Program-made: the position numbers and the translations under genes
NCBI GenBank assembly: GCA_027257055.1
Contig: JAPVLO010000073.1
Location: 3,286,001-3,350,000 of the forward strand
Length of the DNA stretch: 64,000 nucleotides
Reading direction: 5' to 3'
Origin: Cephalopachus bancanus
Lineage: Eukaryota; Chordata; Mammalia; Primates; Tarsiidae
The notes under the pieces: model-generated
The model's input: the letters and a program-made list of their open reading frames with translations, nothing else
Database searches by the model: none
What the model was told of the DNA's origin: nothing
Shown here: positions 1 to 9,849 of the stretch, in pieces
How positions within the stretch are numbered: the first letter of the stretch is position 1
How the letters are laid out: every line of letters starts with the position of its first letter

Positions 1-556
1 TGTATAGTTTATTTGCAAAGAAAATTTTTTGACTATAATTGTTGCACCTAGTAACTCATCAATACTCCTTCCCTATATTAAAGATAAAAATGATTTTTTA
101 AAGTGTTAATTTTGAAAGGAGATTTTTCAGTTTACACGTTTGTTGAGCAAGAAAGTTAATTAGTAATCGAGAAGGACCAATGCTACTTTTGAAATCATTC
201 TTCAAAACATATGTGCACAAAGTTCCTTATCAAAGATAGAACAAAAATAAATCTAAGCTCATCAGCAAAACTCTTGAAGTATGCATGCCATTTGCAACCA
301 AAGACTCCATTTTATTCTACAATGGCTGGCCGTGCTATACACAATGTAAACAATTCCCAACTTTAGAAGCCTGCAGAGGTCAGTATAGCGACAGCAAGAA
401 GACATCTGCGAGATTAGTTGATCAATACTGAGGGTGGACAGATCACATGATTATTATTTATACATATCTGGATTATTAAAACAAGTAATATCTGGGTTAT
501 TAAAACAAAATTTCTAATAATTAGGATAGAACATTCTTTGAGCAATTTGTCTTTAT
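1..556. other. AT-rich intergenic DNA, nothing recognised
   Basis: No open reading frame of note, RNA gene or recognisable repeat is visible. The segment is AT-rich and looks single copy. It runs up to the target-site duplication of the first Alu. Confidence 0.5.
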
Positions 557-565
557 AAAATTTAC

Positions 566-862
566 TTTTTTTTTTTTTTTTTTTTTTTGAGTTGGAGTCT
601 CACTCTGTCGCCCAGACTGGAGTGCAGTGGCCGCTCCCAGCCACCGCAGCCTCGACCTGCTGGGCTCCGGCGATCCTTCCGCCTCAGCCTTCCAAGTAGC
701 CAGAATTATAGGCATGCGCTACCATGCCCGGCTGATTTTTTGATTTATTGTAGAGATGAGGTCTTGCTGCCCAGGTGGGTCTCGAACCCTCGGGCTCAGT
801 CAATCCACTCACCTTAGCCTTCCAAAGGCGCGGGATTACAGGCTGAGCCACCGAGCCCGGCT
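566..862 (-). mobile_element. Alu, full-length dimer, young type
   Basis: The element is antisense. A poly(T) run is followed by 'gagttggagtctcactctg', and it ends in 'gagccaccgagcccggct', the reverse complement of an Alu 5' end. It is flanked by a perfect 9-bp target-site duplication, aaaatttac, at 557-565 and 864-872. CpG sites are largely kept and it closely matches the copy at 43184, so the insertion is recent. Short open frames inside it are chance products of the SINE. Confidence 0.95.
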
Positions 863-872
863 AAAAATTTAC

Positions 873-2277
873 ATTTAAAGAAAAAATTTTTGGAAAATTC
901 TGCTTTAAAAAGGTGAGGGGAGGCAGAATAAGAAATGGAATTTAAAATCGAAGTAATGACCATTTTACGTAAAAATAAATGTGGCTTACGTATACTGAAG
1001 AATTTGAAAAAAAATGTTCTATTCTTCTGAACTGGGGATTGCAGTACTTACACTTGATTCACTCACTCCTGGCACCTGTCAATAAAGTTCATTATTACCC
1101 TGAGCAAAGCTGTGATATTTTGATATTGACATACAAGTTGAGTTTTCTTATTTTTATTTGTATTCCACATAATTTGGAGTAAAAAAAAACTTGTAAATGT
1201 GCACAAATGTTTGTGTATGTATGTATATTTCTTTTCTTATAAAAACATTTGTATAGTTTTGTCTTTTTGTAAAAGTGAAGAATTGACAGGGTTTGGAAAT
1301 TGGCTCTGTTATCCAGAAACTGTCTTCTCCATGATGACCTGTCAGTGACCTTTGTCATGACATTGAAGGACTACCCTCTCCAGGGGTGAGAAGTAATTCA
1401 ACTTCAATAGCTTCTCTGCTCCAGACATGCATAAAACAGACACTATAAACATATACTGTAGGTTTATTTTGGCTCCAGTTAAGCTGCCACCATCAAACTC
1501 ATTTAGTTTAGAACTTGCAGACAAGATTTCAGTATCACCTATCTGCTGCAATTCAGAAGGTTAAAGAAAAGCTAGCTAAAACCAGCATTGGACTTTTGCT
1601 GGGACAACAGCTATTGTTGTAAAGCAGGTTCCTTGTACTTTTATATTACTTAATGCCATAAGTGCCACGGTTTTTCTGGTGTGTCTCAATGGCGATATAG
1701 ATATACGCAAAATCAAAGGGTTTTTCAAAGGTTCAGCAGATAGGCAGAAAGCTAAATCAAATAGGCAGATTTTTGAAAAGGGTATCTATTTGCTTACGTT
1801 TTAAAAATTTTAAACATTACTTTGCCCTAATTGCGCATTGGTAAGCAAACATTAAAAAAAAAGTCAAGGAGATAAACAAGCAATGCATTTTTACTGTTCA
1901 AAAATAGATGGTGTGTTATTTTTTATTTTTATTTTTGCAATTTCTATCTCAAATTTTAAAATTGTCTCTGAACAACATCTCAGCTTTCCTAGAGTATGTC
2001 GCATTTCTTAATTCATATCAGTATAATGATCTCTTTTTAAGCCTATCAAGTAGGCAAAAATAAATAACCCTACAGTGGATGTCAACGGAAATAGAAAATG
2101 CTAATTAATAGCTAGATATCACATTTTATATTCCTCAGGAAAAGTAACCATTGAATTTATATAAACTGATTACTAATTGGGCCACAAAGCCCTCAAAATG
2201 CAGAAATAATTTAGGATGTTACTTTACCGCAATGCAATAAAACCAGAAATTAATAACAAAGTACAAGTTTAAAAAGT
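873..2277. other. AT-rich intergenic DNA, nothing recognised
   Basis: I see no gene and no confidently classified repeat here. Frames of up to about 90 codons occur on both strands but overlap each other, lack family motifs and match the chance expectation for AT-rich DNA. Confidence 0.45.
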
Positions 2278-2286
2278 CACTTACTA

Positions 2287-2575
2287 ACCGGGCTCGGTGA
2301 CTCAGCCTGTAATCCCGCACCTTGGGAGGCTGGGGTGAGTGAATTGCCTGAGCCCGTGGGTTCCAGACCCACCTGGCAACTTGGTGAGACCTCATCTCTA
2401 CAATAAATCAAAAAATCAGCTGGGTAGAGCATGCCGGTAATTCCGGCTACTCGGGAGGCTGAGGCGGAAGGATCGCTGGAGCCCAGCAGGTTGAGGCTGC
2501 GGTGGCCGGGAGCAGCCACTGCGCTCCAGTCTGGGTGGCAGAGTGAGACTCCAACTCAAAAAAAAAAAAAAAAAA
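2287..2575 (+). mobile_element. Alu, full-length dimer, young type
   Basis: It starts 'accgggctcggtgactcagc' and ends 'gactccaactc' plus poly(A). It is flanked by a perfect 9-bp duplication, cacttacta, at 2278-2286 and 2577-2585. The sequence is of the same young type as the copies at 566 and 7019. Confidence 0.95.
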
Positions 2576-3188
2576 GCACTTACTATTGTTATTTGTTACT
2601 CACTATTGCTATTTGTCACTAACCATTGTGGATAACACCACACTTTTCTACCTAATAAAGTAGTGAAGATTGATTAATATTTGTATTTTCTTAATCTTTT
2701 TTCATTTTATTTTGACTATCATAATGTTTGAATTACCTTTGACTATAAGCTTCTTTATAAAGGCATGCATTGAAATTAAAAATTAGCAGTTGACTTTCTA
2801 AGAATCATTAATAAAATTTACAATTACTCAAACACAAATAGGTAATCATATATACTAAGCTCTAATATAAGTTCTCAAGTAGTATAAATCCAGTAGATTG
2901 CCTTATTTTTTGTCCAATCTTTCTGATAATCTCTGTATAATTTGACAATAATGTCAAGTCTAAAGATAAATGAATCCCTCTTTTTCTTTTCCTGAAAAAA
3001 ACATCATTTGCAATTTTTAAAAATCCTCATCTAAATAATGCTATGATCAAGGAAAAAGTCAAACATGAAATTACACATTTTTAAAATGCCATAGTTGGCT
3101 CACTATAAAACAAATGTATGACATGCAGACATGCATCCAAAACTCTAATCAGACAAAAATTTAGAGTTGTAAATGCTTAAATTTAAAA

Positions 3189-3466
3189 TAAGCTATAATC
3201 CCAGCACCTTGGGAGGCCGAGGTGAGAGGATTACCTGAGTCCACAGGTTCGAGACTAGCCTAGGCAACTTGGTGAGACCTCATCTCTACAATAAATCAAA
3301 AAATTAGCCGGGCGTAGTAGCCTGCGCCTGTAGTTGCAGCTACTTGGCGGGCTGAGGTGGAGGCTGCGGTGGCTGCGAGCATGCCACTGCATTCCTTCAG
3401 CTGGGTCACAGAGTGAGACTCCAACTTAAAAAATAAACAAATAAAAAAGAATAAAAAAAAATTAAC
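3189..3466 (+). mobile_element. Alu, slightly 5'-truncated, older copy
   Basis: It begins within the left monomer at 'gctataatcccagcacc', keeps the 'ctacaataaatcaaaaaatt' middle, and ends 'gagtgagactccaactta' followed by an impure A-rich tail with taaa and caaa units. It has accumulated substitutions and a deletion in the right monomer, so it is older than its neighbour at 2287. Confidence 0.9.
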
Positions 3467-3659
3467 TCAAATAGTTGGACAAATAAAAATAATGAGTTAA
3501 AATGAGAAAACTATAAAATAAAAATAATAAAAATAGCTAAATTAACACATCACTTCAAGATAATGTTCTTTGAAGAAAACCAAGCTTTGCAAATCTGTGA
3601 TGGGCATCGCAAAGATGTCATATCTATATGAACTTTTCTATACCTCAAAAATGGCAAAA

Positions 3660-4247
3660 AATATCTTTGGAGGTATGATCCTGATTACCCAAGTGCGCCC
3701 AGTGTAATTATAAAGTTCCTTATAAGAAAGAGGCAGGCAGTAGTGTTTGTGACAGAAAAGACGACGTAAGGACTGGAGCATCGGTCATAAAGGAGACAAC
3801 ATGTTACACTGCTGGCTTTGAAAATGGAGGAAGCAACCACGAGTTAAACAACTGGACCGCCTCCTGAGGCTGGGAAAGGTGAGGAAGTTGATCTCCCCAT
3901 GGACCTTCAAAAGGAACACAGCCCGTGGACACATTTCAAACTTCTGATATAATTGTATCACATATGTTATCGATATATAAAATAAACCATATATTATACA
4001 TAATAAAATATAGATCAGATAATTTATACTAAATTATGTAATATATATAAAAAGATTGTGTTTTTTTGTTCTGTTTTTAATTTTTCATTTTAAAGATGTG
4101 GAGTACAATTCAGGGTTAGGTATACAAATGTTCATTATGCAGGTACCCTTGCTGAGGAGGTGTGCCCACACACCCAGAAGATTGTGTTTTTTTAAGCCAC
4201 TAATCCTCTGGCAATTTGTAACAATGGCAATAGGAAAATAATACAGC
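3660..4247 (+). mobile_element. MaLR (MLT1-type) solo LTR, degraded and interrupted
   Basis: The internal text ('agtgtaattataaagttcct', 'gaaaatggaggaagcaacca', 'ggaccttcaaaaggaacaca') and the terminal stretch 'taagccactaatcctctggc' followed by 'ggcaataggaaaataataca' follow the mammalian MLT1-type LTR pattern as I know it. These are solo LTRs of ERVL-MaLR retrotransposons and carry no genes. The 3' part contains an AT-rich expansion and a short L1 insertion (4068-4177). The exact subfamily and the 5' boundary are not determined. Confidence 0.65.
4068..4177 (-). mobile_element. Short 5'-truncated L1 3' end inserted in the LTR
   Basis: The segment matches, in the same orientation, the 3' untranslated end of the antisense L1 at about 12990-13080 ('cagggttaggtatacaaatg' here; 'aagggttaggtatacaaatg' there). 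It is bounded by a perfect 16-bp duplication, aagattgtgttttttt, at 4052-4067 and 4178-4193. It is therefore a 110-bp, extremely truncated L1 insertion made by target-primed reverse transcription into the older LTR. Confidence 0.85.
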
Positions 4248-4327
4248 TAATAAAGGAAAAAAATTCATAAGAATTTATAAATAAGGCTGAACACAAAACA
4301 ATAGATATGGCTGAGATTTAAATTAGT

Positions 4328-4545
4328 ACTTGGCAAGACCTCGTCTCTACAATAAATAAAAAATTAGCTGGGCGTGGTAGTGCACGCCTGTACTTCCAGT
4401 TACATGGAAGGCTAAGGTGGAAGGATCATCGCCCAGCAGGTCGAGGCTGCAGTGGCCATGAATGTGCCACTACACTTCAGCATGGGTGACAGAGTGAAAC
4501 TCAAAATAAAATAAAATGAAATAGAATAAAATAAAATAAAATAGA
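4328..4545 (+). mobile_element. Alu, 5'-truncated
   Basis: It starts at 'cttggcaagacctcgtctct' (end of the left monomer), continues through a complete right monomer, and ends in a tail of aaaat/aaata repeats (about 4503-4545). Several CpGs are lost, so it is an older copy. No clear target-site duplication is visible. Confidence 0.85.
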
Positions 4546-4744
4546 TAAATAACTCAATGCTAATAACTATGAATATCTGAAAGAAACAAAAATCTGAAGT
4601 GATTACAAAATCTGACAAGCAAAGTGTGCAAAAAGCATATGGTACAATTTCACTTCTAAATCTAGATACAAACATTACAAAATCATTGTAGAGATAAAAA
4701 CGTAAAAAAAATTACAAAGAAACTGCCACAATATATTAACATTT

Positions 4745-4915
4745 TAAGCCTCATCATAATCTCTGCGGACTATGACTTTATTATCCTCATTTAATAGATG
4801 AAGAAACTGAAGTTAAGCAATAGCCCCAAATTATATGGCTAATAAGTTTCAGAGCTAGTATCTAAATAAAGAACGTTTAGTTTTAGTGTTTATACTATAA
4901 CATTTTTATTCTAGC
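4745..4915 (+). mobile_element. MIR, ancient tRNA-derived SINE
   Basis: The stretch 'ttatcctcatttaatagatgaagaaactgaag', a 'gctaataagtttcagagct' block and 'agtatctaaataaag' follow the MIR pattern (cccattttacagatgaggaaactgag ... cagctagtaagtggcagagc). It is strongly diverged, as expected for a mammal-wide family. Confidence 0.8.
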
Positions 4916-5748
4916 AGTGCAGGAATGGATAAAAATAAATCATTTTAATAAATTATTAAATCAATCAATAATTCAAAAAAATAAACACCTTCACTTTGTC
5001 GTATTTCAAAAAAGAATTTGATGAGATGAAATTCTCTTTCTAACTTACACATCAATATGTTAACACTAAGATATATAATTTGGGGTGGCCCTTGTTGTTT
5101 GCCTTTGGGCTTTTTTTCCTTTTCAAGTGTTCTGCAAGAAGCTTCGATTTTTTTTAATTAAAAGGAACAAATATATATTTAAAGGTGAATGGGCCTAATA
5201 TTAAGGTGAGTTGAATAAAAATGACAGAATTCTTGGGGGAAAAAAAAGAAATTCTCTTTCTAAAACAAAGTGTCGCAAACTAAAAACAAAAAAAAATTAT
5301 GATAAAACAGACTTATTCAAAAATAATCGGCATGTTCCTTGACTTTAAAACATTGAGTTTACTTTATTTAATCAGAAGCCAGAAAAAGATATGGATTTAT
5401 ATTATGGCTATTATTTAAGATCATTCTGAAATTTCTAGGGAATGCAATACAGAAGGAAAAAAGAGAAAAGATAAGATGAAATAAAATTATTATTACTAGA
5501 TATCACATAATTATTTAGAAAACCAGATTTAATTAATTAAAAATGGTTAGACCTAATAAATAAGATCAGTAATGTGATCAGTACAAAAACCAATGTTTTC
5601 AGTATATTGAAAATCCATATGTTTTCAACATAAAATTTAAGTCAATGATCTGGCAAAATGATCTGATTTGCAAAGCAATGTAACTATATAATACCTATAA
5701 ATACTATAAAATGAAAATTTGCTACAGATTTATTTGAAAAGCATAAAG
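4916..5748. other. AT-rich intergenic DNA
   Basis: No gene, RNA or classified repeat recognised. Runs such as 'attaaatcaatcaataattc' and poly(A)/poly(T) patches dominate. Confidence 0.45.
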
Positions 5749-5957
5749 CTGGGTGGGGTGACTCAAGCCTGTAATACCAGCACTTTGGAGGACAGGCGAG
5801 AGGATTGCCTGAGCCTAGGGATTCAAGATCCACCTGGGCATCTTGGTGCGACCTTTTCTCTACAATAAATCAAAAAATTAGCTGGACATAGTGGTTACAT
5901 GCCTGTACTTCCAGTTACCTGGAAGACTGAGGCAGAAGTATTGCCTGAGCCCGGGGG
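5749..5957 (+). mobile_element. Alu, 3'-truncated
   Basis: It starts 'gctgggtggggtgactcaag' and is readable to 'ggcagaagtattgcctgagc' in the right monomer, then breaks into a G-run and purine tract. The rest of the right monomer is missing. This suggests deletion or repeat expansion at the break. Confidence 0.85.
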
Positions 5958-6025
5958 GTGGGGGGGGGAAGAGAAAGAAATTTGGAAAGAGGGAAAGAGG
6001 GAAAGAAAGGAAAGAAAGACATCGA
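5956..6025 (+). repeat. G-run and purine-rich tract
   Basis: A G-rich run (ggggggtgggggggggaag) passes into gaaa/gggaaag repeats. It sits exactly where the neighbouring Alu loses its right monomer. Confidence 0.75.
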
Positions 6026-6208
6026 TAAAGATTTGGAAAGAACAAGAGAAAATGTATTTTTAAAAATGTTTTCCTGAATTAGAAACATATTAAATCTAAG
6101 ACACTAATTTCCACAAATAATTGAGAAGTCAAATGAAAATTTTAAAAAAGTGTAACTTTTATTAAATGCTTTTTTCTGATGTACATATTGTGTTAAATTA
6201 TGACAGGG

Positions 6209-6496
6209 AGCCAGGCTTGGTGGCTCAGCCTGTAATCCCGCGCCTTTGGGAGACTGAGGTGAGTGAATTGCCTGAGCCCGCGGGTTTGAGACCCGCCTGG
6301 GCAACTTGGTGAAACCTCATCTCTACAATAAATCAAAATGAGCCGGGCGTGGTAGCTCGTGCCTGTAGTTCCAGCTACTTGGAAGGCTGAGGCGGAAGGA
6401 TCACTGGAGCCCAGCGGGTCGAGGCTGCGGTGGCTGGGAGGGGCCACTGCACTCCAGTCTGGGTGACAGAGTGAGACTCCAACTCAAAAAAAAAAA
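6209..6496 (+). mobile_element. Alu, full-length, inserted in the mariner 5' end
   Basis: It runs from 'agccaggcttggtggctcag' to 'gactccaactc' plus a poly(A) tail. A perfect 14-bp duplication, aaattatgacaggg, lies at 6195-6208 and 6497-6510. The duplicated bases include the first 8 bp of the mariner terminal repeat, so the Alu is younger than the mariner. Confidence 0.95.
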
Positions 6497-6649
6497 AAAT
6501 TATGACAGGGGACCCGAAGCACCGGAATTGTTTTTTGGAGGGAGGCCCCTTGAGAACAGGCCTTCCCCACTAGGAGCCCATCAGCATCAGTGTACCAGGT
6601 AGCATTGTTGTGAGAGGCTGTGTTCGGCTTCAGTTAATTTTTTTGTTTC

Positions 6650-6990
6650 TTTTGAGAATCTTGAAAACCCTTATCCATTTCATGATGAGTGATTTACGAG
6701 TACACTTGCCCGTATGGCGCAGAGTGTTCAGCAGTTTTTTGACCAAAAACAGCATGACCCTCAAACCACCTCCCCCCATTAACCTGATCTCGCTCTGAGC
6801 GACCTTTTTAAATTTTTTGTATCCCAGATGAAAAAAGTCCTTAACGGGAAACATTTTGCTAATGCAGAAGAGGTGAAACAAAAAAATGCAGAAAGACTAA
6901 AAGACATCAAAATTGATGAAGTTCAAAAACTGTTTTGAGCAGTGAAAAAAGCATTTCGATAGGTGTATTGCATCAAATAGAGTGTACTTT
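6650..6990 (+). pseudogene. Mariner transposase remnant, C-terminal catalytic part
   Basis: In one frame (codons starting near 6679) the sequence reads FHDE followed by a stop, then VQQFFDQKQ, PDLALSDLF, QMKKVLNGKHF, ANAEEVKQKNAERL and DEVQKLF, followed by further stops. This follows the end of a mariner transposase (HDNA ... PDLAPCDFFLFP ... LKGKRF ... EEVK). The last catalytic aspartate candidate is the codon at 6801-6803. In this frame about 38 codons separate it from the D of HDE, against 34 in typical mariners, so indels or a different DDxD subclass are possible. The N-terminal DNA-binding domain and the first catalytic D are absent. It cannot encode an active enzyme. Confidence 0.65.
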
Positions 6991-7018
6991 GAGGATGACT
7001 GAAGTTTAAACATGAAAG

Positions 7019-7310
7019 AGCCGGGCTCAGTGGCTCAGCCTGTAATCCCGCGCCTTTGGGAGGCTGAGGTGAGTGGATTGCCTGAGCCCACGGGTTCGAG
7101 ACCTGCCTGGGCAGCTAGACCTCATCTCTACAATAAATCAAAAAATCAGCCGGGCGTGGTAGCGCACGCCTGTAATTCCGGCTGCTCGGAAGGCTGAGGC
7201 GGAAGGATCGCCGGAGCCCAGCAGGTCGAGGCTGCGGTGGCCGGGAGCGGCCACTGCACTCCAGGCTGGGCGACCGAGTGAGACTCCAACTCAAAAAAAA
7301 CAAAACAAAA
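7019..7310 (+). mobile_element. Alu, full-length, young, inserted in the mariner 3' part
   Basis: It opens 'gccgggctcagtggctcagc', shows the diagnostic left-end and junction sequences, and ends with an interrupted poly(A). The duplication aaacatgaaag lies at 7008-7018 and 7311-7321. The two mariner halves rejoin cleanly when one copy of it is removed. CpG density is high, so this is a recent insertion. Confidence 0.95.
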
Positions 7311-7427
7311 AAACATGAAAGAATAAATACACAGTTATTTATAAATACATTCCGGGTTATTTTGGGTCCCCCCCATATGTGCATATATGTATGCAAGAAT
7401 ATTTAGGGTTTAGAATATCTTATTAGT

Positions 7428-7725
7428 AACCGGGTGTAGTGGCTCAAGCCTGTAATCCCAGCACTTTGGGAGGCCAAGGCAAGAAGACTGCCTGAACCCA
7501 GGAGTTTGAGACCAGCTTGGACAACTTGGTGGGACCTGTCTCTACAAGAAATCAAAAAATTAGCTGGGCATGGTGGCACATACCTGTAGTTTCAGCTATT
7601 TAGAAGGCTGAGGCAGAAGGATCACCTGAGCCCAGCAAGTCGAGGCTGTGGTGGCCATGAGCATGCCACTGAACTCCAGCCTGGGCAACAGAGTGAAACT
7701 TCAACTAAAAAAAAAAAAAAAAAAA
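7428..7725 (+). mobile_element. Alu, full-length, intermediate age
   Basis: It has the more conventional 'tgtaatcccagcactttggg' left end and ends in a pure poly(A) run. The perfect 16-bp duplication agaatatcttattagt lies at 7412-7427 and 7726-7741. It appears older than the cagcctgtaatcccgcg class on sequence grounds. Confidence 0.95.
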
Positions 7726-7744
7726 AGAATATCTTATTAGTTAG

Positions 7745-7780
7745 GTATTATTATTATTTTATTATTATTATTATTATTAT
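7745..7780 (+). repeat. (ATT)n microsatellite
   Basis: About ten att units with one interruption, directly after the Alu duplication at 7726-7741. Confidence 0.85.
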
Positions 7781-7904
7781 CACCATATGAAAAAACAAAT
7801 TAAATGGATGATACAGTAGGAAACATTATATACTTGCTGGATCCAGAACTTAATCTCAGGCAATTTAATTCCATATTCTCCTACTCTAATGTTTTGTAAC
7901 ATAA

Positions 7905-8440
7905 CTCAAAATTCTTGCCAAAAAATGGAGAAATTTTATTAAATGATTCTAAATTTATGTGTAGGGCTAAATTTATGAGAATAGTCAAGATAATTCTTTA
8001 AAAATTTCTTTAAAAATGTAGCTTATCCAACACTATACTTCAATTTTAAATATTAAAATACATTGTAAAATTATAGTAACTAATAGTGAGATTCTAGTAG
8101 GAGAGAAGAGAAAACTTACTATCCAACATGAGTGTCCAACATGAGTGTCAACAACAACAAAAAAACTAGTCTTGATAAACATAGAATTTTAAATCATTGC
8201 AAATTGAGAAAATATTTGCTAAAAGTCCTAAATCAAGTATATTTTAACCTATAGTTAGCTTCCCAATAATACATCATACTTCGACATATAATCAAGATTG
8301 ATAAAGAATCAAATATCGCATATGAATCTACAAAAGAACAAGAAAAATATAAACAAATATTTGCAGAAAGGTCTTTATACAAATGAAAGAAAAATGAATG
8401 AATTTCAATATATGTAATTTTGATGTTTTGTATCCATCAA
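7905..8440 (+). mobile_element. Very old L1 ORF2 remnant
   Basis: Fragments such as 'gagaatagtcaagataattc' and 'attaaaatacattgtaaaattatagtaac' follow the conserved reverse-transcriptase/C-terminal stretch of L1 ORF2 (agaatagtcaagataattc ... tattacaaagctatagtaat). All frames are broken. Boundaries are approximate. A 13-bp perfect tandem duplication (ccaacatgagtgt, 8123-8135 and 8136-8148) lies inside. Confidence 0.5.
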
Positions 8441-8462
8441 TATCTTAGAAATGTATATCAAT

Positions 8463-8769
8463 CGGCCAGGCACGGTGGCTCAGCCTGTAACCCCAGCACT
8501 TTGGGAGGCCAGGGTGAGTGGATTGGCTGAGTCTGCGGGTTTGAGACCACCCTGGGTAACTTGGCGAGATCTTGTCTCTACAATCAATCAAAAAAATTAG
8601 CCAGAAATGGTAGCGCGTGCCTATAGTTCCGGCAACTTGGAAGGCTGAGGGGGAAGGATGCTGGAGCCAGGCAGGTCGATGCTGGAGTGGCCGTGAGCTT
8701 GCGTGCCCCTGCACTCCAGCCTGGGAGACAGGGTGAGACTCCAAAAAAAAAAAAAAGAAATAAAGAAAT
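8463..8769 (+). mobile_element. Alu, full-length, older copy
   Basis: It runs from 'ggccaggcacggtggctcag' to an A-rich tail. The imperfect duplication aaatgtatatcaat at 8449-8462 versus aaatgtgtatcaat at about 8770-8783 differs by one base, consistent with an older insertion. Confidence 0.9.
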
Positions 8770-8783
8770 AAATGTGTATCAAT

Positions 8784-9849
8784 CATTACCTTAGAAAAAG
8801 GTAAGTCACAAATTGGGAGAGTAGTTTCAGCTACTTGATTAATGACTAATGTTGTTATATAAATAATTATTACACATTAATAATATTATAGTAAGCAGTA
8901 TTAAAAGATACAATCACAAAACAGTCTATTAAAGTAAAAGCAAGTGTTTAATAATCACATATAAATTTATTCAGTCTCAGTTTTTATTATTAAAAACTAA
9001 ATTTAACATGCAGTATCCTCTCTCCTAGAAAAGCTTTGTTGAATGCCTAGTAATTGATCTTGTAGACCTCATCAGTATGTCTCTACATGAAAATTTCTTC
9101 TTTAGAAAGGTCTAGTCAAAATACCCTTGACATACACTTGGCCACTTAAAAACGGATGAAACACATACATTTTGTTTTCTTATGGAAATAGACATACTCT
9201 TCAAGAGAAATTTAATTTAAGGTTAAAAACAATTTTTACTGATCCCTCTTACCATTTAGAACTATTTAATTTTCTTAAATGTATTACACTTTTTTTATTT
9301 TATTTCATTTTGTTAAAGGCTTGAGTAAATTTCTTGCTTTTTTCAATTTTCTTTCTCGTCTCTCTCTCTTTCTTTCTTCTTTTTCCCTAGATAATAGTAT
9401 GGTGTGGCAAGCCTCTGAAATGCAGGGCAAAACATAATTTCTTTAATCAAAGAACCATACACATTAATCTTTTTATTCCAATTCTATCACATTAAAAATA
9501 TTTTAAAAATAAAATTTTGAATTTTTAATGATTGTTTTAAAACTTGGAGCAATGATGCTACTAATAATTTTAAAGATTATTTAATCTGGCTAATTTTTTA
9601 AACCTTAAAATCACAAAAATTTAAACATATACTTTTATTTTAATTTAGATATGTAAGTTTTAAACTAAGTGTAGGATCATCATTAAAAATATTCATTATA
9701 AAAGTGAGATAAATACTGCTATTATATGTAAATAAAAATAACATTGGAAAACAAAGGAGCAATATACCATTTCTGACTGGTAATGAAAAGTTTAGTTTCC
9801 TTTTAAAATAGCGACTTTATTTTTAAAAGTTAAAAATAATTTTTTACTG
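8784..9849. other. AT-rich intergenic DNA
   Basis: No gene or classified repeat is recognised. A short tc/ttc-rich patch sits near 9355-9390. Confidence 0.45.

Larger units (their letters stand above)
6201..7375 (+). mobile_element. Mariner-like DNA transposon, non-autonomous, split by two Alus
   Basis: The ends form imperfect inverted repeats: 'tgacaggggacccgaagcac' on the left (its first 8 bases at 6201-6208, repeated at 6503-6510) and, reading the complement of the right end, 'tggggggacccaaaataacc'. Both ends are next to TA (6199-6200 and 7376-7377), the mariner target duplication. Two Alus lie inside (6209-6496 and 7019-7310). Without them the element is about 570 bp, less than half a full mariner, so it is an internal-deletion derivative. 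The remaining coding part resembles the C-terminal end of a mariner transposase. Confidence 0.75.

Noticed and set aside
6610..6798. Possible host gene derived from mariner (domesticated transposase)
   Set aside because: The transposase-like frame contains stops and lacks the DNA-binding domain, and the whole sits between mariner terminal repeats, so it is a dead transposon and not a domesticated gene.
8445..8786. A 113-codon minus-strand frame and similar 60-110 codon frames at Alu positions
   Set aside because: They are translations of the antisense strand of Alu elements (typical wording PRLECSGRSQPPQPRPAG and SPSASAFQVAGTTG). They are not genes.
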